64,000 nt of DNA from Floridanema aerugineum (GCF_041929345.1 NZ_JBHFNQ010000218.1:58972-122971), one strand, 5' to 3'. Shown: positions 17,817 through 27,529, counted from the stretch's first letter. Program-made: numbers and translations. Notes: generated by a model not told the origin, from the letters alone.

Positions 17817-19346
17817 ATGCTAACTTCAGTAGATTTTAGCGGCAGACCATTTCATTTCATCGGCATCGGTGGAATTGGTATGTCAGCACTCGCTTATGTA
17901 ATCGCCAAACGCAAATTACCCGTGTCTGGCTCAGATATTCGTTCTAGTCATATTACCGAGCGTTTACAAGCAATAGGCGCTCATATATTTGCCGAACAAC
18001 AAGCAAGTAATTTAGAATTTTTCAGTTCTAGCCCTAACTCAGGTTGTCTAGGTGCCACAAATCTTCACTTTGGGGAATCAGCAAACAACGGCACAGCTTA
18101 CTTGGCAGTAGCACGAAAAGAGTCAGTTTTACCCCAAGTTGTTTGTTCTACGGCGATTAATCCTGCCAATAGTGAATATCGCGCTGCATTAGATTTGGGT
18201 TGTCCGATTCTCCATCGCTCCGATTTGTTGGCAGCCTTAATTCAGGATTATCAGAGTATCGCAGTAGCCGGGACTCATGGTAAAACCACTACTAGCAGTA
18301 TGGTGGGATATTTGTTGCTAGAAGCTGGTTTAGACCCAACTATTGTAGTTGGGGGAGAGGTGACAGCTTGGGGAGGTAATGCACGATTAGGTAAAGGTAA
18401 ATATTTAGTTGCCGAAGCCGACGAATCAGACGGTTCTTTGGTGAAACTTTCCTCGGAAATAGGCATTATTACCAATATTGAATTAGATCATCCAGATCAC
18501 TATGAAAACTTAGACGAGGTGATCGATACTTTTCAGGTATTTGCTTTGCGCTGTCAAACTACGATCGGCTGCATAGATTGCACAACGGTAAAAGAACACA
18601 TTAACCCTGCAATTAGTTATAGCTTACAACCAGAAATCGGTGCAGATTACACAGTAGATTGTGTAGTTTACCGAGCCGAGGGAACAACCGCAAGGGTTTG
18701 GGAACGAGGCAATATCCTGGGACAGTTGAACTTGCAGTTGTTAGGGAAGCATAATCTTAGCAATGCCTTAGCGGTAGTGGCATTAGGTCGTTATCTGGGA
18801 TTGGAATTTGAGGTGATAGCAGATGCCATCGCCACATTTTCAGGAGCCAGTCGCCGCTTTGAAAAACGTGGCGAAGTCAACGGCATTCGCTTTATTGATG
18901 ACTACGCTCATCACCCCAGCGAAATCAACGCCACCCTAGCAGCTGCGAGGCTTCAAGCTAATGGATTAGATTTTCCCCAAAACCGAGTTGTAGCAATCTT
19001 TCAACCTCACCGTTACAGTCGCACCCAAACCTTCTTAGCAGAATTTGGTCAATGTTTCTCCAGTGCTGACTTAGTGGTTGTCACCGATATTTACAGCGCT
19101 GGAGAAGCAAAATTAAATGATATTAGCGGTGAAAAAGTAGCCGCAGAAATAGCGGCTCACCATCCCCAGGTAGTCTACCAACCTTCCTTAAAGGCAGTTT
19201 CTCGCTTTCTGACGGAAAATCTTCAGCCAGGGGATCTAGCAATCTTTTTAGGCGCAGGAAACCTGAATCAGATTATTCCCGAAGTAGTAGCTTTTTATGA
19301 ACAAACTGCTCAAGGAATGCCTCAAGAATATCGCCTGAGAGCCTAA
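17817..19346 (+). CDS. murC: UDP-N-acetylmuramate--L-alanine ligase
   Basis: 509-residue Mur ligase that adds L-alanine to UDP-MurNAc in cytoplasmic peptidoglycan precursor synthesis. The N-terminal Rossmann motif GIGGIGMSALA (residues 17-27) binds the UDP-sugar, GTHGKTTTSSM is the ATP P-loop, and NIELDHPDHYENLDE and the later HHPSEI motif are typical of MurC. A Ser/Asn-rich insertion around residues 60-80 makes it slightly longer than enterobacterial MurC, as is usual in cyanobacteria. A strong AAGGAG site precedes the ATG. It is followed 56 bases later by murB, so the two are probably co-transcribed. Confidence 0.96.
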   Translation: MLTSVDFSGRPFHFIGIGGIGMSALAYVIAKRKLPVSGSDIRSSHITERLQAIGAHIFAEQQASNLEFFSSSPNSGCLGATNLHFGESANNGTAYLAVARKESVLPQVVCSTAINPANSEYRAALDLGCPILHRSDLLAALIQDYQSIAVAGTHGKTTTSSMVGYLLLEAGLDPTIVVGGEVTAWGGNARLGKGKYLVAEADESDGSLVKLSSEIGIITNIELDHPDHYENLDEVIDTFQVFALRCQTTIGCIDCTTVKEHINPAISYSLQPEIGADYTVDCVVYRAEGTTARVWERGNILGQLNLQLLGKHNLSNALAVVALGRYLGLEFEVIADAIATFSGASRRFEKRGEVNGIRFIDDYAHHPSEINATLAAARLQANGLDFPQNRVVAIFQPHRYSRTQTFLAEFGQCFSSADLVVVTDIYSAGEAKLNDISGEKVAAEIAAHHPQVVYQPSLKAVSRFLTENLQPGDLAIFLGAGNLNQIIPEVVAFYEQTAQGMPQEYRLRA

Positions 19347-19402
19347 GCTTGAGCCATAAATTTTTCTGAAGCCTTCCGGTATACAAGCTTAAGTGAGGAG
19401 CT

Positions 19403-20395
19403 ATGACTGTCTCAAAAGACCTCGTTAACGGCCTAAATGTCGCTAGATTCCAGGGTCAGCGGCACAAAACAGATAATCTGAAAACCGAAAAAATTTGTTT
19501 ACCTGGTACGGAGTGTTTAGTAAAGTCTCATGTGTCTTTGGCTAGCTTTACTTCGTTTCGGGTAGGTGGACCTGCCGAATGGTTGGTAGCCCCTAAGCAT
19601 TTAAATGAATTAGAAGCTAGCTTTGAATGGGCAATAAACCGCGATTTACCAATTACTCTTTTAGGAGCAGGATCGAATTTACTGATTAGCGATCGCGGTT
19701 TGTCCGGTCTAGTCATCTGCACTCGCCACCTTCGTTATACTTACTTTGACCAAGAAACCGGACAAGTAACAGCAGCAGCAGGTGAACCCCTAGTCCGTCT
19801 AGCATGGCGAGCCGCTGAATTGGGCTGGTCAGGACTAGAATGGGCGGTAGGCATCCCCGGTTCAGTCGGTGGTTCTGTAGTCATGAACGCAGGCGCTCAC
19901 ACTGGTTGCATGGCAGATATCTTGGTTAATGCTCATGTACTCTCCCCCAACGGCTCTCTAGAAATTCTCACCCCAGAAAAATTAGGTTACAACTACCGCA
20001 CCTCCCTATTACAAGGGGACAAACGCTTGGTAACTCAAGCTACCTTTCAATTGAAACCAGGTGCCGATCCAGCTAAAGTAATTGCTACCACTGCTCAACA
20101 CCTCAAACAGCGTCATAGTACCCAACCTTATAACAAACCTAGCTGCGGTAGCGTGTTCCGCAATCCCAACCCTCATAAAGCTGGTTGGTTGATCGAACAA
20201 ACAGGCTTGAAAGGTTATCGGATTGGCGGTGCCACAGTCGCCGAACGTCATGCTAACTTTATCCTTAACTGCGGTGGAGCGAAAGCAAACGATATTTTCC
20301 AATTGATTCACTATGTACAACATCAAGTAGAGCGTCATTGGTCTTTATCTCTGCAACCAGAAGTGAAAATCTTAGGTGAGTTTCAGCCTATTTAG
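19403..20395 (+). CDS. murB: UDP-N-acetylenolpyruvoylglucosamine reductase
   Basis: 330-residue FAD enzyme that reduces UDP-GlcNAc-enolpyruvate to UDP-MurNAc using NADPH. Recognisable segments are TSFRVGGPAEWLV and LGAGSNLLISDRGL (FAD binding), GIPGSVGGSVVMNAGAHTG, and PSCGSVFRNP, whose serine acts as the acid in the family. The first 40 or so residues are an extension without clear function. A GAGGAG-like ribosome site lies 5-10 bases before the ATG. It is the second gene of the murC-murB pair and the products act in consecutive steps. Confidence 0.96.
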   Translation: MTVSKDLVNGLNVARFQGQRHKTDNLKTEKICLPGTECLVKSHVSLASFTSFRVGGPAEWLVAPKHLNELEASFEWAINRDLPITLLGAGSNLLISDRGLSGLVICTRHLRYTYFDQETGQVTAAAGEPLVRLAWRAAELGWSGLEWAVGIPGSVGGSVVMNAGAHTGCMADILVNAHVLSPNGSLEILTPEKLGYNYRTSLLQGDKRLVTQATFQLKPGADPAKVIATTAQHLKQRHSTQPYNKPSCGSVFRNPNPHKAGWLIEQTGLKGYRIGGATVAERHANFILNCGGAKANDIFQLIHYVQHQVERHWSLSLQPEVKILGEFQPI

Positions 20396-20486
20396 ACTTC
20401 TAGCTTTACTGAAAGGTTCAATTTTGAGGCCCGAAATTCTGGTGAGTGAAGGCAACAGGGAACAAGAGGTAGAGAGGTGGATTCCG

Positions 20487-20548
20487 TCAGAGGAGGTGGG
20501 GGGAGATGAAGAAGAGTTAGTTAAATTATTTTCCCCCATCTCCTCTGA
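20487..20548. repeat. imperfect inverted repeat, G-rich and C-rich arms
   Basis: AGAGGAGGTGGGGG at about 20488 faces CCCCCATCTCCTCT at about 20535, with one mismatch across 14 bases. It lies in the murB-ybaB gap and resembles other low-complexity (GGGGAGAT)-type repeats nearby. Confidence 0.6.
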
Positions 20549-20616
20549 AAACTTTCCTCGTCCGATGTTCCTAGCCTGTGCCAGAATGGGTTACGTATAA
20601 ACAGACAAATAAGGTT

Positions 20617-20961
20617 ATGTCACAGCAAAAGGGATTTGGCTTCGGCTTGGGCAAAATGAAGGAATTAGCCGAAGCTTTTAAGAAAGCTCAACAGGTTCAA
20701 GAAGGCGCTAAAAGGCTACAAGAAGAATTAGAGGTAATGGAGATTGAAGGACAATCTGACGATGGTTTAGTCAAGGTTGTTCTCAATGGTAATCAAGAAC
20801 CACAGCGGGTGGAAATTTCACCTGAAGCTGTGGCTCAAGGTGCAGAAGCTCTGTCTGCGATCGTTACTTCCGCAATGAAAAATGCCTACAACAAATCAAC
20901 CGCTACCATGCGCGAACGCATGGAAGAGTTGACTAGTGGACTCGATCTTCCCGGAATGTAA
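20617..20961 (+). CDS. YbaB/EbfC nucleoid-associated protein
   Basis: 114 residues from the ATG at 20617 (MSQQKGFGFGLGKMKELAEAF); an earlier in-frame ATG at 20578 is a poor match to the family. The KMKELAEAFKKAQQVQE coiled helix, the short beta core (VEISPEAV) and the C-terminal LTSGLDLPGM ending are the YbaB pattern. These dimers bind DNA non-specifically or at short palindromes and are often encoded next to recombination genes; here it follows murB. There is no signal peptide. DNA-binding role is inferred from the family. Confidence 0.92.
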   Translation: MSQQKGFGFGLGKMKELAEAFKKAQQVQEGAKRLQEELEVMEIEGQSDDGLVKVVLNGNQEPQRVEISPEAVAQGAEALSAIVTSAMKNAYNKSTATMRERMEELTSGLDLPGM

Positions 20962-21090
20962 GGAGATGGGGGGATGGGGGGATGGAGAGATGGGGAGATG
21001 GGGAGATGGGGAGAATCCCAAATCTACATCAACAACTCCCCCCACCCCCCTACCTGCCCACCTTCCCAGTCCCTTGTCCCCAGTCCCGAA
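20962..21090. repeat. low-complexity G-rich and C-rich repeat tract
   Basis: A run of GGGGAGAT and GGGGGAT units is followed by a C-rich tract of CCCCCACCC and CCCAGTCCC units. The opposing purine and pyrimidine tracts could pair. It fills the gap between convergent ybaB and the carotenoid-protein gene. Confidence 0.75.
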
Positions 21091-21093
21091 TCT

Positions 21094-21624
21094 TTAGAGG
21101 CTAGGAGTTTTGCCTGTTTCCGCTTGGCTGGGAATGGGTTGAATGTCTGTGTAGCCCATGTTTTCGGCGACTGTACGTAAAACGGAAATTTGCCCTTCAA
21201 AATCCAGTTTTTCGATTTGTCCTAAAGCGTCATTTATCGGTTGAGTTGCTTGGTAATCACCAGGCATATCTACCACTGTGTCGCCCATTGCTTGCGCCCA
21301 AGCAAACCAAACCATTAGCTGATTGTTTTGTTTCAAAGTACCGTAAGCACGGGAATATTCTGTGTCCTCACGATTCACAATTTCGCGCATAATTGCTAAT
21401 TGGCGATCGCTATCTAATTCATAGTAATCGCCTAAAAGTTTGGGCGCTAATTGTGGATCGGTTGCAGTTGGCGCTGCTGGGGTAATTGAATCGCCCATTT
21501 TTTTGTAAACATAATAGAGTAGGGCTAACTTTTCGTCTGTGTTTAGCGCGTTAAAAGCATCGACAACTTTTAGAGATTCTTCTGATAGCGCTTGAGACTT
21601 GATGGTGTTTTGACTTAAAACCAT
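21094..21624 (-). CDS. helical carotenoid protein (OCP N-terminal domain homologue)
   Basis: 176 residues from the ATG at 21624 (MVLSQNTIKSQAL), preceded by a GGAAGGA ribosome site; the frame continues upstream to 21684 but without family resemblance. The sequence matches the all-helical carotenoid-binding N-terminal domain of orange carotenoid protein (LYYVYKKMGDSITPAAP, then WFAWAQAMGD) and ends without the NTF2-like C-terminal domain, so it is a stand-alone HCP. Such proteins bind ketocarotenoids and mainly quench singlet oxygen; some quench phycobilisomes. No C-terminal-domain homologue (CTDH) gene is adjacent. A small disordered-protein gene is transcribed divergently 219 bases away. Confidence 0.9.
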   Translation of the reverse strand: MVLSQNTIKSQALSEESLKVVDAFNALNTDEKLALLYYVYKKMGDSITPAAPTATDPQLAPKLLGDYYELDSDRQLAIMREIVNREDTEYSRAYGTLKQNNQLMVWFAWAQAMGDTVVDMPGDYQATQPINDALGQIEKLDFEGQISVLRTVAENMGYTDIQPIPSQAETGKTPSL

Positions 21625-21843
21625 AGATTTCCTTCCCATAAATTTGAGTAGTTCAAATTCAAGGAATAACAGGGTTGATGGCATAAAATCCCCTGGCTAC
21701 AGATAGAGTTTTAGACATAGTTAGAGAGCGAATAATATTCTCTCAAAAGGTGGATTTGGGATCTATCGGAAGAGAGTCAGAATAGCAAGGATAGCTCCTT
21801 TATGCTTGGTGTGGAAGTCTAGAAAACAGGAACCGCAAATATT

Positions 21844-22215
21844 ATGTCTGAAAAAGTAACTCCTCAACCTAACCAAGCACCTACTCATGATGCTAAATTA
21901 GCAGCAGAAAATATGACGAGTGGGAATGAGCCAATGCCTGCTGTAGATTTGGATGCTGACTACGAAGCATCGAAGGCTTTTAGTGTTAGTGAAATCGATC
22001 GCACTGGCGAAGGTGCCCAAGCAGCAGCAAAGGCGACAGCACCCAATTTTGAAGTACCAAAACCCCAAGAAAGTGCGCCAAAAACCGAAGCTACAGGCAA
22101 TCCTAGTGATTATTTAGATATGGCTAGAGACGTTAATCCTGTGGCTGAAAGTGCGGGAAATGTCGATGATGAATTAGTGGAGAAAGCTTTGAAAAAAGGT
22201 GAAGCTGCTAAATAA
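21844..22215 (+). CDS. small disordered hypothetical protein
   Basis: 123 residues, rich in Ala, Glu, Pro, Lys and Asp, with no hydrophobic core, cysteines or signal peptide. It looks intrinsically disordered apart from a short C-terminal amphipathic part (VDDELVEKALKKGEAAK). I do not recognise a named family. It is transcribed divergently from the helical carotenoid protein gene, and a 10-bp-stem hairpin follows its stop. Normal codon use and HIP1 sites inside the frame suggest a real gene. A stress or hydrophilin-like role would be a guess from composition only. Confidence 0.65.
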   Translation: MSEKVTPQPNQAPTHDAKLAAENMTSGNEPMPAVDLDADYEASKAFSVSEIDRTGEGAQAAAKATAPNFEVPKPQESAPKTEATGNPSDYLDMARDVNPVAESAGNVDDELVEKALKKGEAAK

Positions 22216-22221
22216 TCAAAG

Positions 22222-22256
22222 TTGAGACTATTGCATTAGTGCTGCGATAGTCTCAA
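22222..22256. repeat. 10-bp-stem hairpin after the disordered-protein gene
   Basis: TTGAGACTAT (22222-22231) pairs with ATAGTCTCAA (22247-22256) around a 15-base loop, beginning seven bases after the stop codon. No T-run follows, so it may stabilise the 3' end or be a weak terminator. Confidence 0.6.
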
Positions 22257-22381
22257 TTCCAGTAATCTAGATATTATTTAAAGTTTTACAACATTAATCT
22301 TGCGAAACAATTAAAACCAATTTATATTAATCTTATCTAAAATCACACAGGCTACTCAAGCCCTATTTTTAAATTTGCAAA

Positions 22382-23353
22382 ATGAATAATGAAAACTATA
22401 CAAACTCCTTAACTAAGGGATTGTCTGGTCAAGAAATTTACCAAAGAATTAGCGATAATATTCAAAAAGTAATGAAAGGGCAATCAGTAGCAGTCAGAAA
22501 GCTATTGTCAGCCTTTGCTAGCGGTGGTCATGTTTTACTAGAAGATTACCCAGGAACAGGTAAAACTACTTTAGCTAAAGCTTTAGCATTTTCTATTGAT
22601 GTGACCTTTAAACGGATTCAATTTACACCCGATCTTTTACCTTCAGATATTTTAGGTGTTTCTATATTAGAACCGAGCAATAACTCTTTTCATTTCCACG
22701 AAGGGCCAATTTTTGCTCATATTGTTTTAGCTGACGAAATTAATCGCGCCTCCCCAAGAACGCAATCTGCACTATTAGAAGCAATGGCAGAATTTCAAGT
22801 CAGCATTGATGGAAATGTGCGAAAACTTAAAGAGCCATTTTTTGTCATTGCTACGCAAAATCCAGTAGAATCTCGCGGTACTTATCCACTACCAGAAGCG
22901 CAAATGGATAGATTTGCATTGCAATTTAGTTTAGGTTATATCTCACCTGAAGACGAAGTTAACTTGCTTTCCGATCAAATTCAACAACATCCAATTGATA
23001 CACTTCAATCTTGCGTTGATTTACAAGATGTAATCAATTTAAAACAACAGGTGAAACAAGTTAGAATTAGCGAAGAATTGAAACGGTATTTGGTAGATAT
23101 TGTTAACGCAACGCGATCGGCAGAAGGTGTACAATTAGGAGCAAGTCCGAGAGCTTCCCTAGCGTTAATGAAAATAGCTCAAGCATTAGCTTTATTTGAT
23201 GGCTATGAATTTGTCACTCCAGAACATATTCAAGAATTAGCAGTAGCAGTAATAGCACATCGGTTAGTTATGGAACCGCAAGCACGTTTTTCTGGAAGAA
23301 CTGCTACCGGAGTTGTTGAAGAAATCCTCAAATCTCTACCCGTTCCCACCTAA
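22382..23353 (+). CDS. MoxR-family AAA+ ATPase
   Basis: 323 residues. Walker A is YPGTGKTT (residues 56-63), Walker B is LADEINRASP (116-125), and sensor-like and arginine-finger segments follow (ATQNPVESRGTYPLPEAQMDRF). MoxR ATPases act as chaperones that help mature or insert cofactors into partner complexes, often with VWA or DUF58 proteins. It is the first gene of a tight operon; the DUF58 gene begins three bases after its stop and a transglutaminase-like membrane protein comes third. This trio is a common bacterial unit. The target of the system is not known. Confidence 0.93.
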   Translation: MNNENYTNSLTKGLSGQEIYQRISDNIQKVMKGQSVAVRKLLSAFASGGHVLLEDYPGTGKTTLAKALAFSIDVTFKRIQFTPDLLPSDILGVSILEPSNNSFHFHEGPIFAHIVLADEINRASPRTQSALLEAMAEFQVSIDGNVRKLKEPFFVIATQNPVESRGTYPLPEAQMDRFALQFSLGYISPEDEVNLLSDQIQQHPIDTLQSCVDLQDVINLKQQVKQVRISEELKRYLVDIVNATRSAEGVQLGASPRASLALMKIAQALALFDGYEFVTPEHIQELAVAVIAHRLVMEPQARFSGRTATGVVEEILKSLPVPT

Positions 23354-23356
23354 AAA

Positions 23357-24703
23357 ATGAACCGTTTTACCTACCGATTTTTCCGTTTCAGTTATGCACT
23401 AGAACAATCCCGTCGCCGACGATTAACGACTCAAGGACTGATAATTTTATTATGTGTAATTATCTCTGCCACTCTTGGCTTAGATACCACACAAAATATG
23501 ACTTATCAAATATTTACCTTCCTCTTATCAATTCTATTAGTATCAATAGTTTTTAGTCGTTTTTTTGCTTTTCGTTTCAGTGCAGTGAGGATACTTCCTA
23601 GATTTGCAACAGTTGGGGTAAAATTAAAATACCGCATTGTCATTTCCAATAAAACTAATAAGATTCAAAATAACCTAAAAATATTAGAAAGTTTTGCCGC
23701 TCCTCGTCCCACTTTTAAAGAATTTAGCGAAACCCCAGAACCAAATGAAGAAAAGCGCAATTCTTTTGATAAATACATGGGATATTATCGCTGGCTATGG
23801 TTAATAGCGAGAAAACGAGTAGCTACAGCTAAAGCAATAGATTTACCTGCGCTTCTACCTAACAGTAAAACCGAAGTTGTTTATGAAATAACGCCTGATT
23901 ATCGAGGTGTAATTCGGTTTGCTGATTTAACAGTTATTCGACCAGATCCTTTTGGGTTATTTAATGCTTGTGTAACCAATTATTTACCTCAATCTTTATT
24001 AGTTTTACCCAAACTATACCATCTCCCAGCAATTAAACTCCCAGGTTCAAGGAGATATCAATCTGGTGGGGTGGCGTTGGCTTCATCGGTGGGAGATTCT
24101 GAGGAATTTCGGTCTTTACGAGAGTATCGTCCTGGAGATCCTATGGGAAAAATTCACTGGAAAAGTTGGGCAAAAGTTGGTAAACCAATTGTTAAAGAAG
24201 AACAGGATGAATTTTTTGTTAGACACGCTTTAATTTTAGATACTTTTCAATCTATTAAGTATAGCGAAATTTTAGAAGAAGCTGTTGCGATCGCAGCTTC
24301 CCTAGCCTGTGAAGTACAAACCCAAGAATCCTTATTAGATCTAATGTTCGTTGGTCACGAAGCTTATTGTTTCACATTTGGTAGAGGTTTGAGTCATACT
24401 GATAAAATGTTGGAAATTCTCGCATCTGTTGTAGCTTGTCAGGATAAAGCTTTTGATTCAATTATCTCGGTAGTTATGGAGAGGATTTCTTTACTAAGTG
24501 GCTGCATTTGTATCTTCTTAACTTGGGATGAATCCCGCCAAAAATTAGTTAACTATCTTAAAGGAATGGGTATTCATATTTTAGTATTAATTCTTATTGA
24601 AAAAGAAGCAGAAAGTTGGGATACGAAATCTTTAACCGATAAACTAGCAACTTTTCATATTTTAAACTTAGGTAAAATCCAAGAGGAATTAATGCAAATA
24701 TGA
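23357..24703 (+). CDS. DUF58 domain protein
   Basis: 448 residues. Two adjacent hydrophobic helices near residues 27-70 anchor the N-terminus in the membrane. The DUF58 core contains the hallmark EFRSLREYRPGDPMGKIHWK at about residues 252-271, followed by KSWAKVGKPIVKEE. The C-terminal part resembles a VWA-like fold (ALILDTF...). Family members occur with MoxR ATPases and transglutaminase proteins. Its stop overlaps the start of the next gene by four bases (ATGA), which implies translational coupling. Function is unknown beyond the conserved neighbourhood. Confidence 0.9.
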   Translation: MNRFTYRFFRFSYALEQSRRRRLTTQGLIILLCVIISATLGLDTTQNMTYQIFTFLLSILLVSIVFSRFFAFRFSAVRILPRFATVGVKLKYRIVISNKTNKIQNNLKILESFAAPRPTFKEFSETPEPNEEKRNSFDKYMGYYRWLWLIARKRVATAKAIDLPALLPNSKTEVVYEITPDYRGVIRFADLTVIRPDPFGLFNACVTNYLPQSLLVLPKLYHLPAIKLPGSRRYQSGGVALASSVGDSEEFRSLREYRPGDPMGKIHWKSWAKVGKPIVKEEQDEFFVRHALILDTFQSIKYSEILEEAVAIAASLACEVQTQESLLDLMFVGHEAYCFTFGRGLSHTDKMLEILASVVACQDKAFDSIISVVMERISLLSGCICIFLTWDESRQKLVNYLKGMGIHILVLILIEKEAESWDTKSLTDKLATFHILNLGKIQEELMQI

Positions 24704-26682
24704 AAACTCCACCACTGCTAATTGGTGCGGCTTTAATATTCTGGGGATGGCAAACAGGACTGTGGATTTTTGCCATACCAATGGCTGTAATTATTGAGGG
24801 TTCTCGATCGATCTCTTGGCGATGGGAGTTCACTAGCATTGATGTTCGTCGTGTAGCAAATTTATGCTTAATTATTCTGATTGTTCTATTTATTTCTCTG
24901 TTAATTCAAAACCCTACATTTTATTTTGTTTATACACTTTTACAGTGGCTTCCGGTTGTCTTATTTCCACTTTTGATTGTGCAAACTTACTCGGTGGATG
25001 AACATATTGATGCTGCATCACTTTTTTTGCTATTTAATCGCAACAAGGGAAAAGACAATAAGCAGTTTACTATTGATATTACTTATCCCTATCTCGCCGC
25101 TTGTATTTTATCAGCTAGTAATGCCAATAGTGGGAATATATCTTTTTATTTGGGGATGTTTTTATTAATAACGATCGCACTGTGGTCGGTGCGTTCTAAA
25201 AGGTTTTCTCCGCTAATTTGGCTTGGTCTATTGCTAACTGCTGGAAGTATAGGATTTATCGGACAAATTGGATTGCATCAACTTCATTTAAGTTTAGAAA
25301 GCCATGTAGTTATCTGGTTAGGTCATGGTAGCGAACTAGCGACAAATTCATCTAGCAAGCAAACAAATATTGGAGATATTGGGGTATTAAAGCGATCGAA
25401 CGAAATCGTCTTAAGAGTCAACCCTGAAACTCAAAAAACTCCCCCTAGACTTTTGAGAGAAGCAACTTATAATAAGTACAAATCTTCAATTTGGGTAGCA
25501 TCTAAACCTAATTTTACTGTTGTTCAACCTGACAATAACGGCACAACTTGGACTTTAGCAAATCAACCAACCAAGAGTTCTAAAATCACAATTGCTACTA
25601 ACCTTCGTGGTGGACAAGGTTTATTAGCACTACCAGATGGCACATTTAAAATTGATGGATTAGCAGTGAATCGTTTGGAGAAAAACAAGTTTGGCGCAGT
25701 TAAAGTAGCGGGAAAAGTTAACGATATTGATTATCAAGCTTATTTTAATCATGAATTGTCTTTAGATAATCCACCAACAGCAGAAGATCTAGAAATACCT
25801 AATCAAGAAAAAGCAGCACTTAATCAAGTTATTAGTCAACTGAAGCTCGAAGGAAAATCGCCACAAGAAATAGTAAACACTGTAGATAGGTTTTTTCTGA
25901 AAAACTTTACTTATTCTCTGCAATTGACTGGTAAAGATAATTATGCAACACCTATATCAACATTCTTACTCAAAAATCGTGCTGGACATTGTGAATATTT
26001 TGCAACTGCTACTACACTTTTGTTGCGTGCAGCAGGTATACCAGCGCGTTATGCTGTGGGATATTCAGTTCATGAGTTTAGTAATTTAGAAAATCAATAT
26101 ATTGTGCGAAGTCGCCATGCTCATGCTTGGACAATGGTATATTTAGATGGCAGATGGCAAGTATTAGATACAACTCCTGCTGATTGGACAAATATTGAGG
26201 ATGCAACGGCTTCTAAATTATCATTGATAACTGATTTGTGGTCGCTATTGAGTTTCAGAATTTCCAAATTTTTGCGAGGTAATAACGAATTAAAGTATGT
26301 TTGGTGGTTAATCTTTCCTTTGGTATTTATTTTAATCTGGAGAGGTGGGCAAAAAAAAGGTGCGCGGCGTTTGTCGAGGAAGCAAATATCGTTAAAACCT
26401 ACTGTTAAGTCTGAGTTAGCTAAAAAGAATTCAGAATTTTATTTAGTTGAAAAAGCTTTAAATGATTTAGGATTAAACCGTTATTCTTCTGAGTCTTTGA
26501 AGAACTGGATTAATAGACTGAAAAGAGATTCACTAGGAGGAGATTTAATTGATGATATTATACCGATTATTGAGCTTTATTATCGCGATCGCTTCGACCC
26601 AGCAGGAATTAAAAACAATGAAAAAACTGTCTTAAAATCTGCGATCGAAGCTTGGTTAGATAAACATCAAAAAGCTCATTAG
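24700..26682 (+). CDS. membrane-bound transglutaminase-like protein (TgpA type)
   Basis: 660 residues. The first 200 or so contain several membrane helices, then a large extracytoplasmic transglutaminase-like region with catalytic Cys431 in NRAGHCEYFATATTLLLRAAG, His in RSRHAHAWTMVY and Asp in LDTTPADW, then another membrane helix (about 545-563) and a cytoplasmic tail. The intact Cys-His-Asp triad suggests peptidase or transglutaminase activity on an exported substrate. It is the last gene of the MoxR-DUF58 operon, with a four-base overlap. The fusion of membrane helices, the triad domain and a helical tail (DUF4129-like) is the typical TgpA layout. Confidence 0.9.
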   Translation: MKTPPLLIGAALIFWGWQTGLWIFAIPMAVIIEGSRSISWRWEFTSIDVRRVANLCLIILIVLFISLLIQNPTFYFVYTLLQWLPVVLFPLLIVQTYSVDEHIDAASLFLLFNRNKGKDNKQFTIDITYPYLAACILSASNANSGNISFYLGMFLLITIALWSVRSKRFSPLIWLGLLLTAGSIGFIGQIGLHQLHLSLESHVVIWLGHGSELATNSSSKQTNIGDIGVLKRSNEIVLRVNPETQKTPPRLLREATYNKYKSSIWVASKPNFTVVQPDNNGTTWTLANQPTKSSKITIATNLRGGQGLLALPDGTFKIDGLAVNRLEKNKFGAVKVAGKVNDIDYQAYFNHELSLDNPPTAEDLEIPNQEKAALNQVISQLKLEGKSPQEIVNTVDRFFLKNFTYSLQLTGKDNYATPISTFLLKNRAGHCEYFATATTLLLRAAGIPARYAVGYSVHEFSNLENQYIVRSRHAHAWTMVYLDGRWQVLDTTPADWTNIEDATASKLSLITDLWSLLSFRISKFLRGNNELKYVWWLIFPLVFILIWRGGQKKGARRLSRKQISLKPTVKSELAKKNSEFYLVEKALNDLGLNRYSSESLKNWINRLKRDSLGGDLIDDIIPIIELYYRDRFDPAGIKNNEKTVLKSAIEAWLDKHQKAH

Positions 26683-26812
26683 AGTTACTCCTGAACGGTT
26701 GGGAGAAGCTTATCCCGCTAGCAGTCTGCATTGTTAGTGAAGAAGCTGAAAAACGAGAATCTCAAATTATTTGTTCTTGAGGATTATTTAAATCAAAGGA
26801 TTAATTATTACC

Positions 26813-27379
26813 ATGACATCAGTTCAATTCACTGCAAAATTTTCTCTAGAAGAGTTCCTGCAATTACCGGAAACCAAACCCGCCTGTGAGTACATTGACG
26901 ATCAAATCTACCAAAAACCAATGCCCCAAGGAAAACATAGTATTCTGCAAACTCGCCTAGTAACTACTATTAATCGAGTTGGCGAACCACAGCAATTAAT
27001 TTATGGACTTACAGAATTACGATGCACGTTTGCAGGGCGTTCTCTTGTCCCAGATATTGCCGTATTCGAGTGGTCACGCATTCCTGTCGATGAAGATGGA
27101 GAAATTTCTAACCGAGTGGAAATTGCCCCAGATTGGATAATAGAAATCCTTTCCCCCGAACAGTCTCCAAACCGGGTGATTAACAAGATTATTTTCTCTC
27201 TTAAACATGGAACAAAGTTAGGTTGGTTCATTGACCCAGATGATAAATCTGTGATGGTTTTTTTACCCAATCAATTACCAGAAGTTAAATACAATGCAGA
27301 TATTTTACCTCTTCTCAGCGTGATTGAAAGTGGGCAAATTTCAGCAGCCGATGTCTTGGGGTTGTTGAAATTCAAATAA
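26813..27379 (+). CDS. Uma2-family PD-(D/E)XK nuclease-like protein
   Basis: 188 residues of the Uma2 (DUF820) family, greatly expanded in filamentous cyanobacteria. The restriction-endonuclease-like fold shows SLEEFLQLPETKPACEYID at the N-terminus, LVPDIAVFEW with the metal-binding Asp, and IEILSPEQSPNRVINKI with the conserved Glu region. GWFIDPDDKSVMVF is the usual last core strand. Cellular role of Uma2 proteins is unclear; they are often considered mobile-element-associated nucleases. It is a single gene with its own 130-base leader, convergent with crtB. Confidence 0.9.
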   Translation: MTSVQFTAKFSLEEFLQLPETKPACEYIDDQIYQKPMPQGKHSILQTRLVTTINRVGEPQQLIYGLTELRCTFAGRSLVPDIAVFEWSRIPVDEDGEISNRVEIAPDWIIEILSPEQSPNRVINKIIFSLKHGTKLGWFIDPDDKSVMVFLPNQLPEVKYNADILPLLSVIESGQISAADVLGLLKFK

Positions 27380-27529
27380 AGATTTTCTTGTACTTTTCTT
27401 TAATTCAATCAAAAATCTTACGGCATGAAAAAGATAATGGTTTGGATGGCAAATATTAGTCTCTACCCTCACCAGGCTTTGGTATTAGTATGCGTTTTCT
27501 ATTCGTATTAGTAGGAATAATAAATATGA

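Noticed and set aside
20376..20600. 74-codon frame after murB.
   Set aside because: It overlaps the murB end, covers low-complexity repeats and has no recognisable features.
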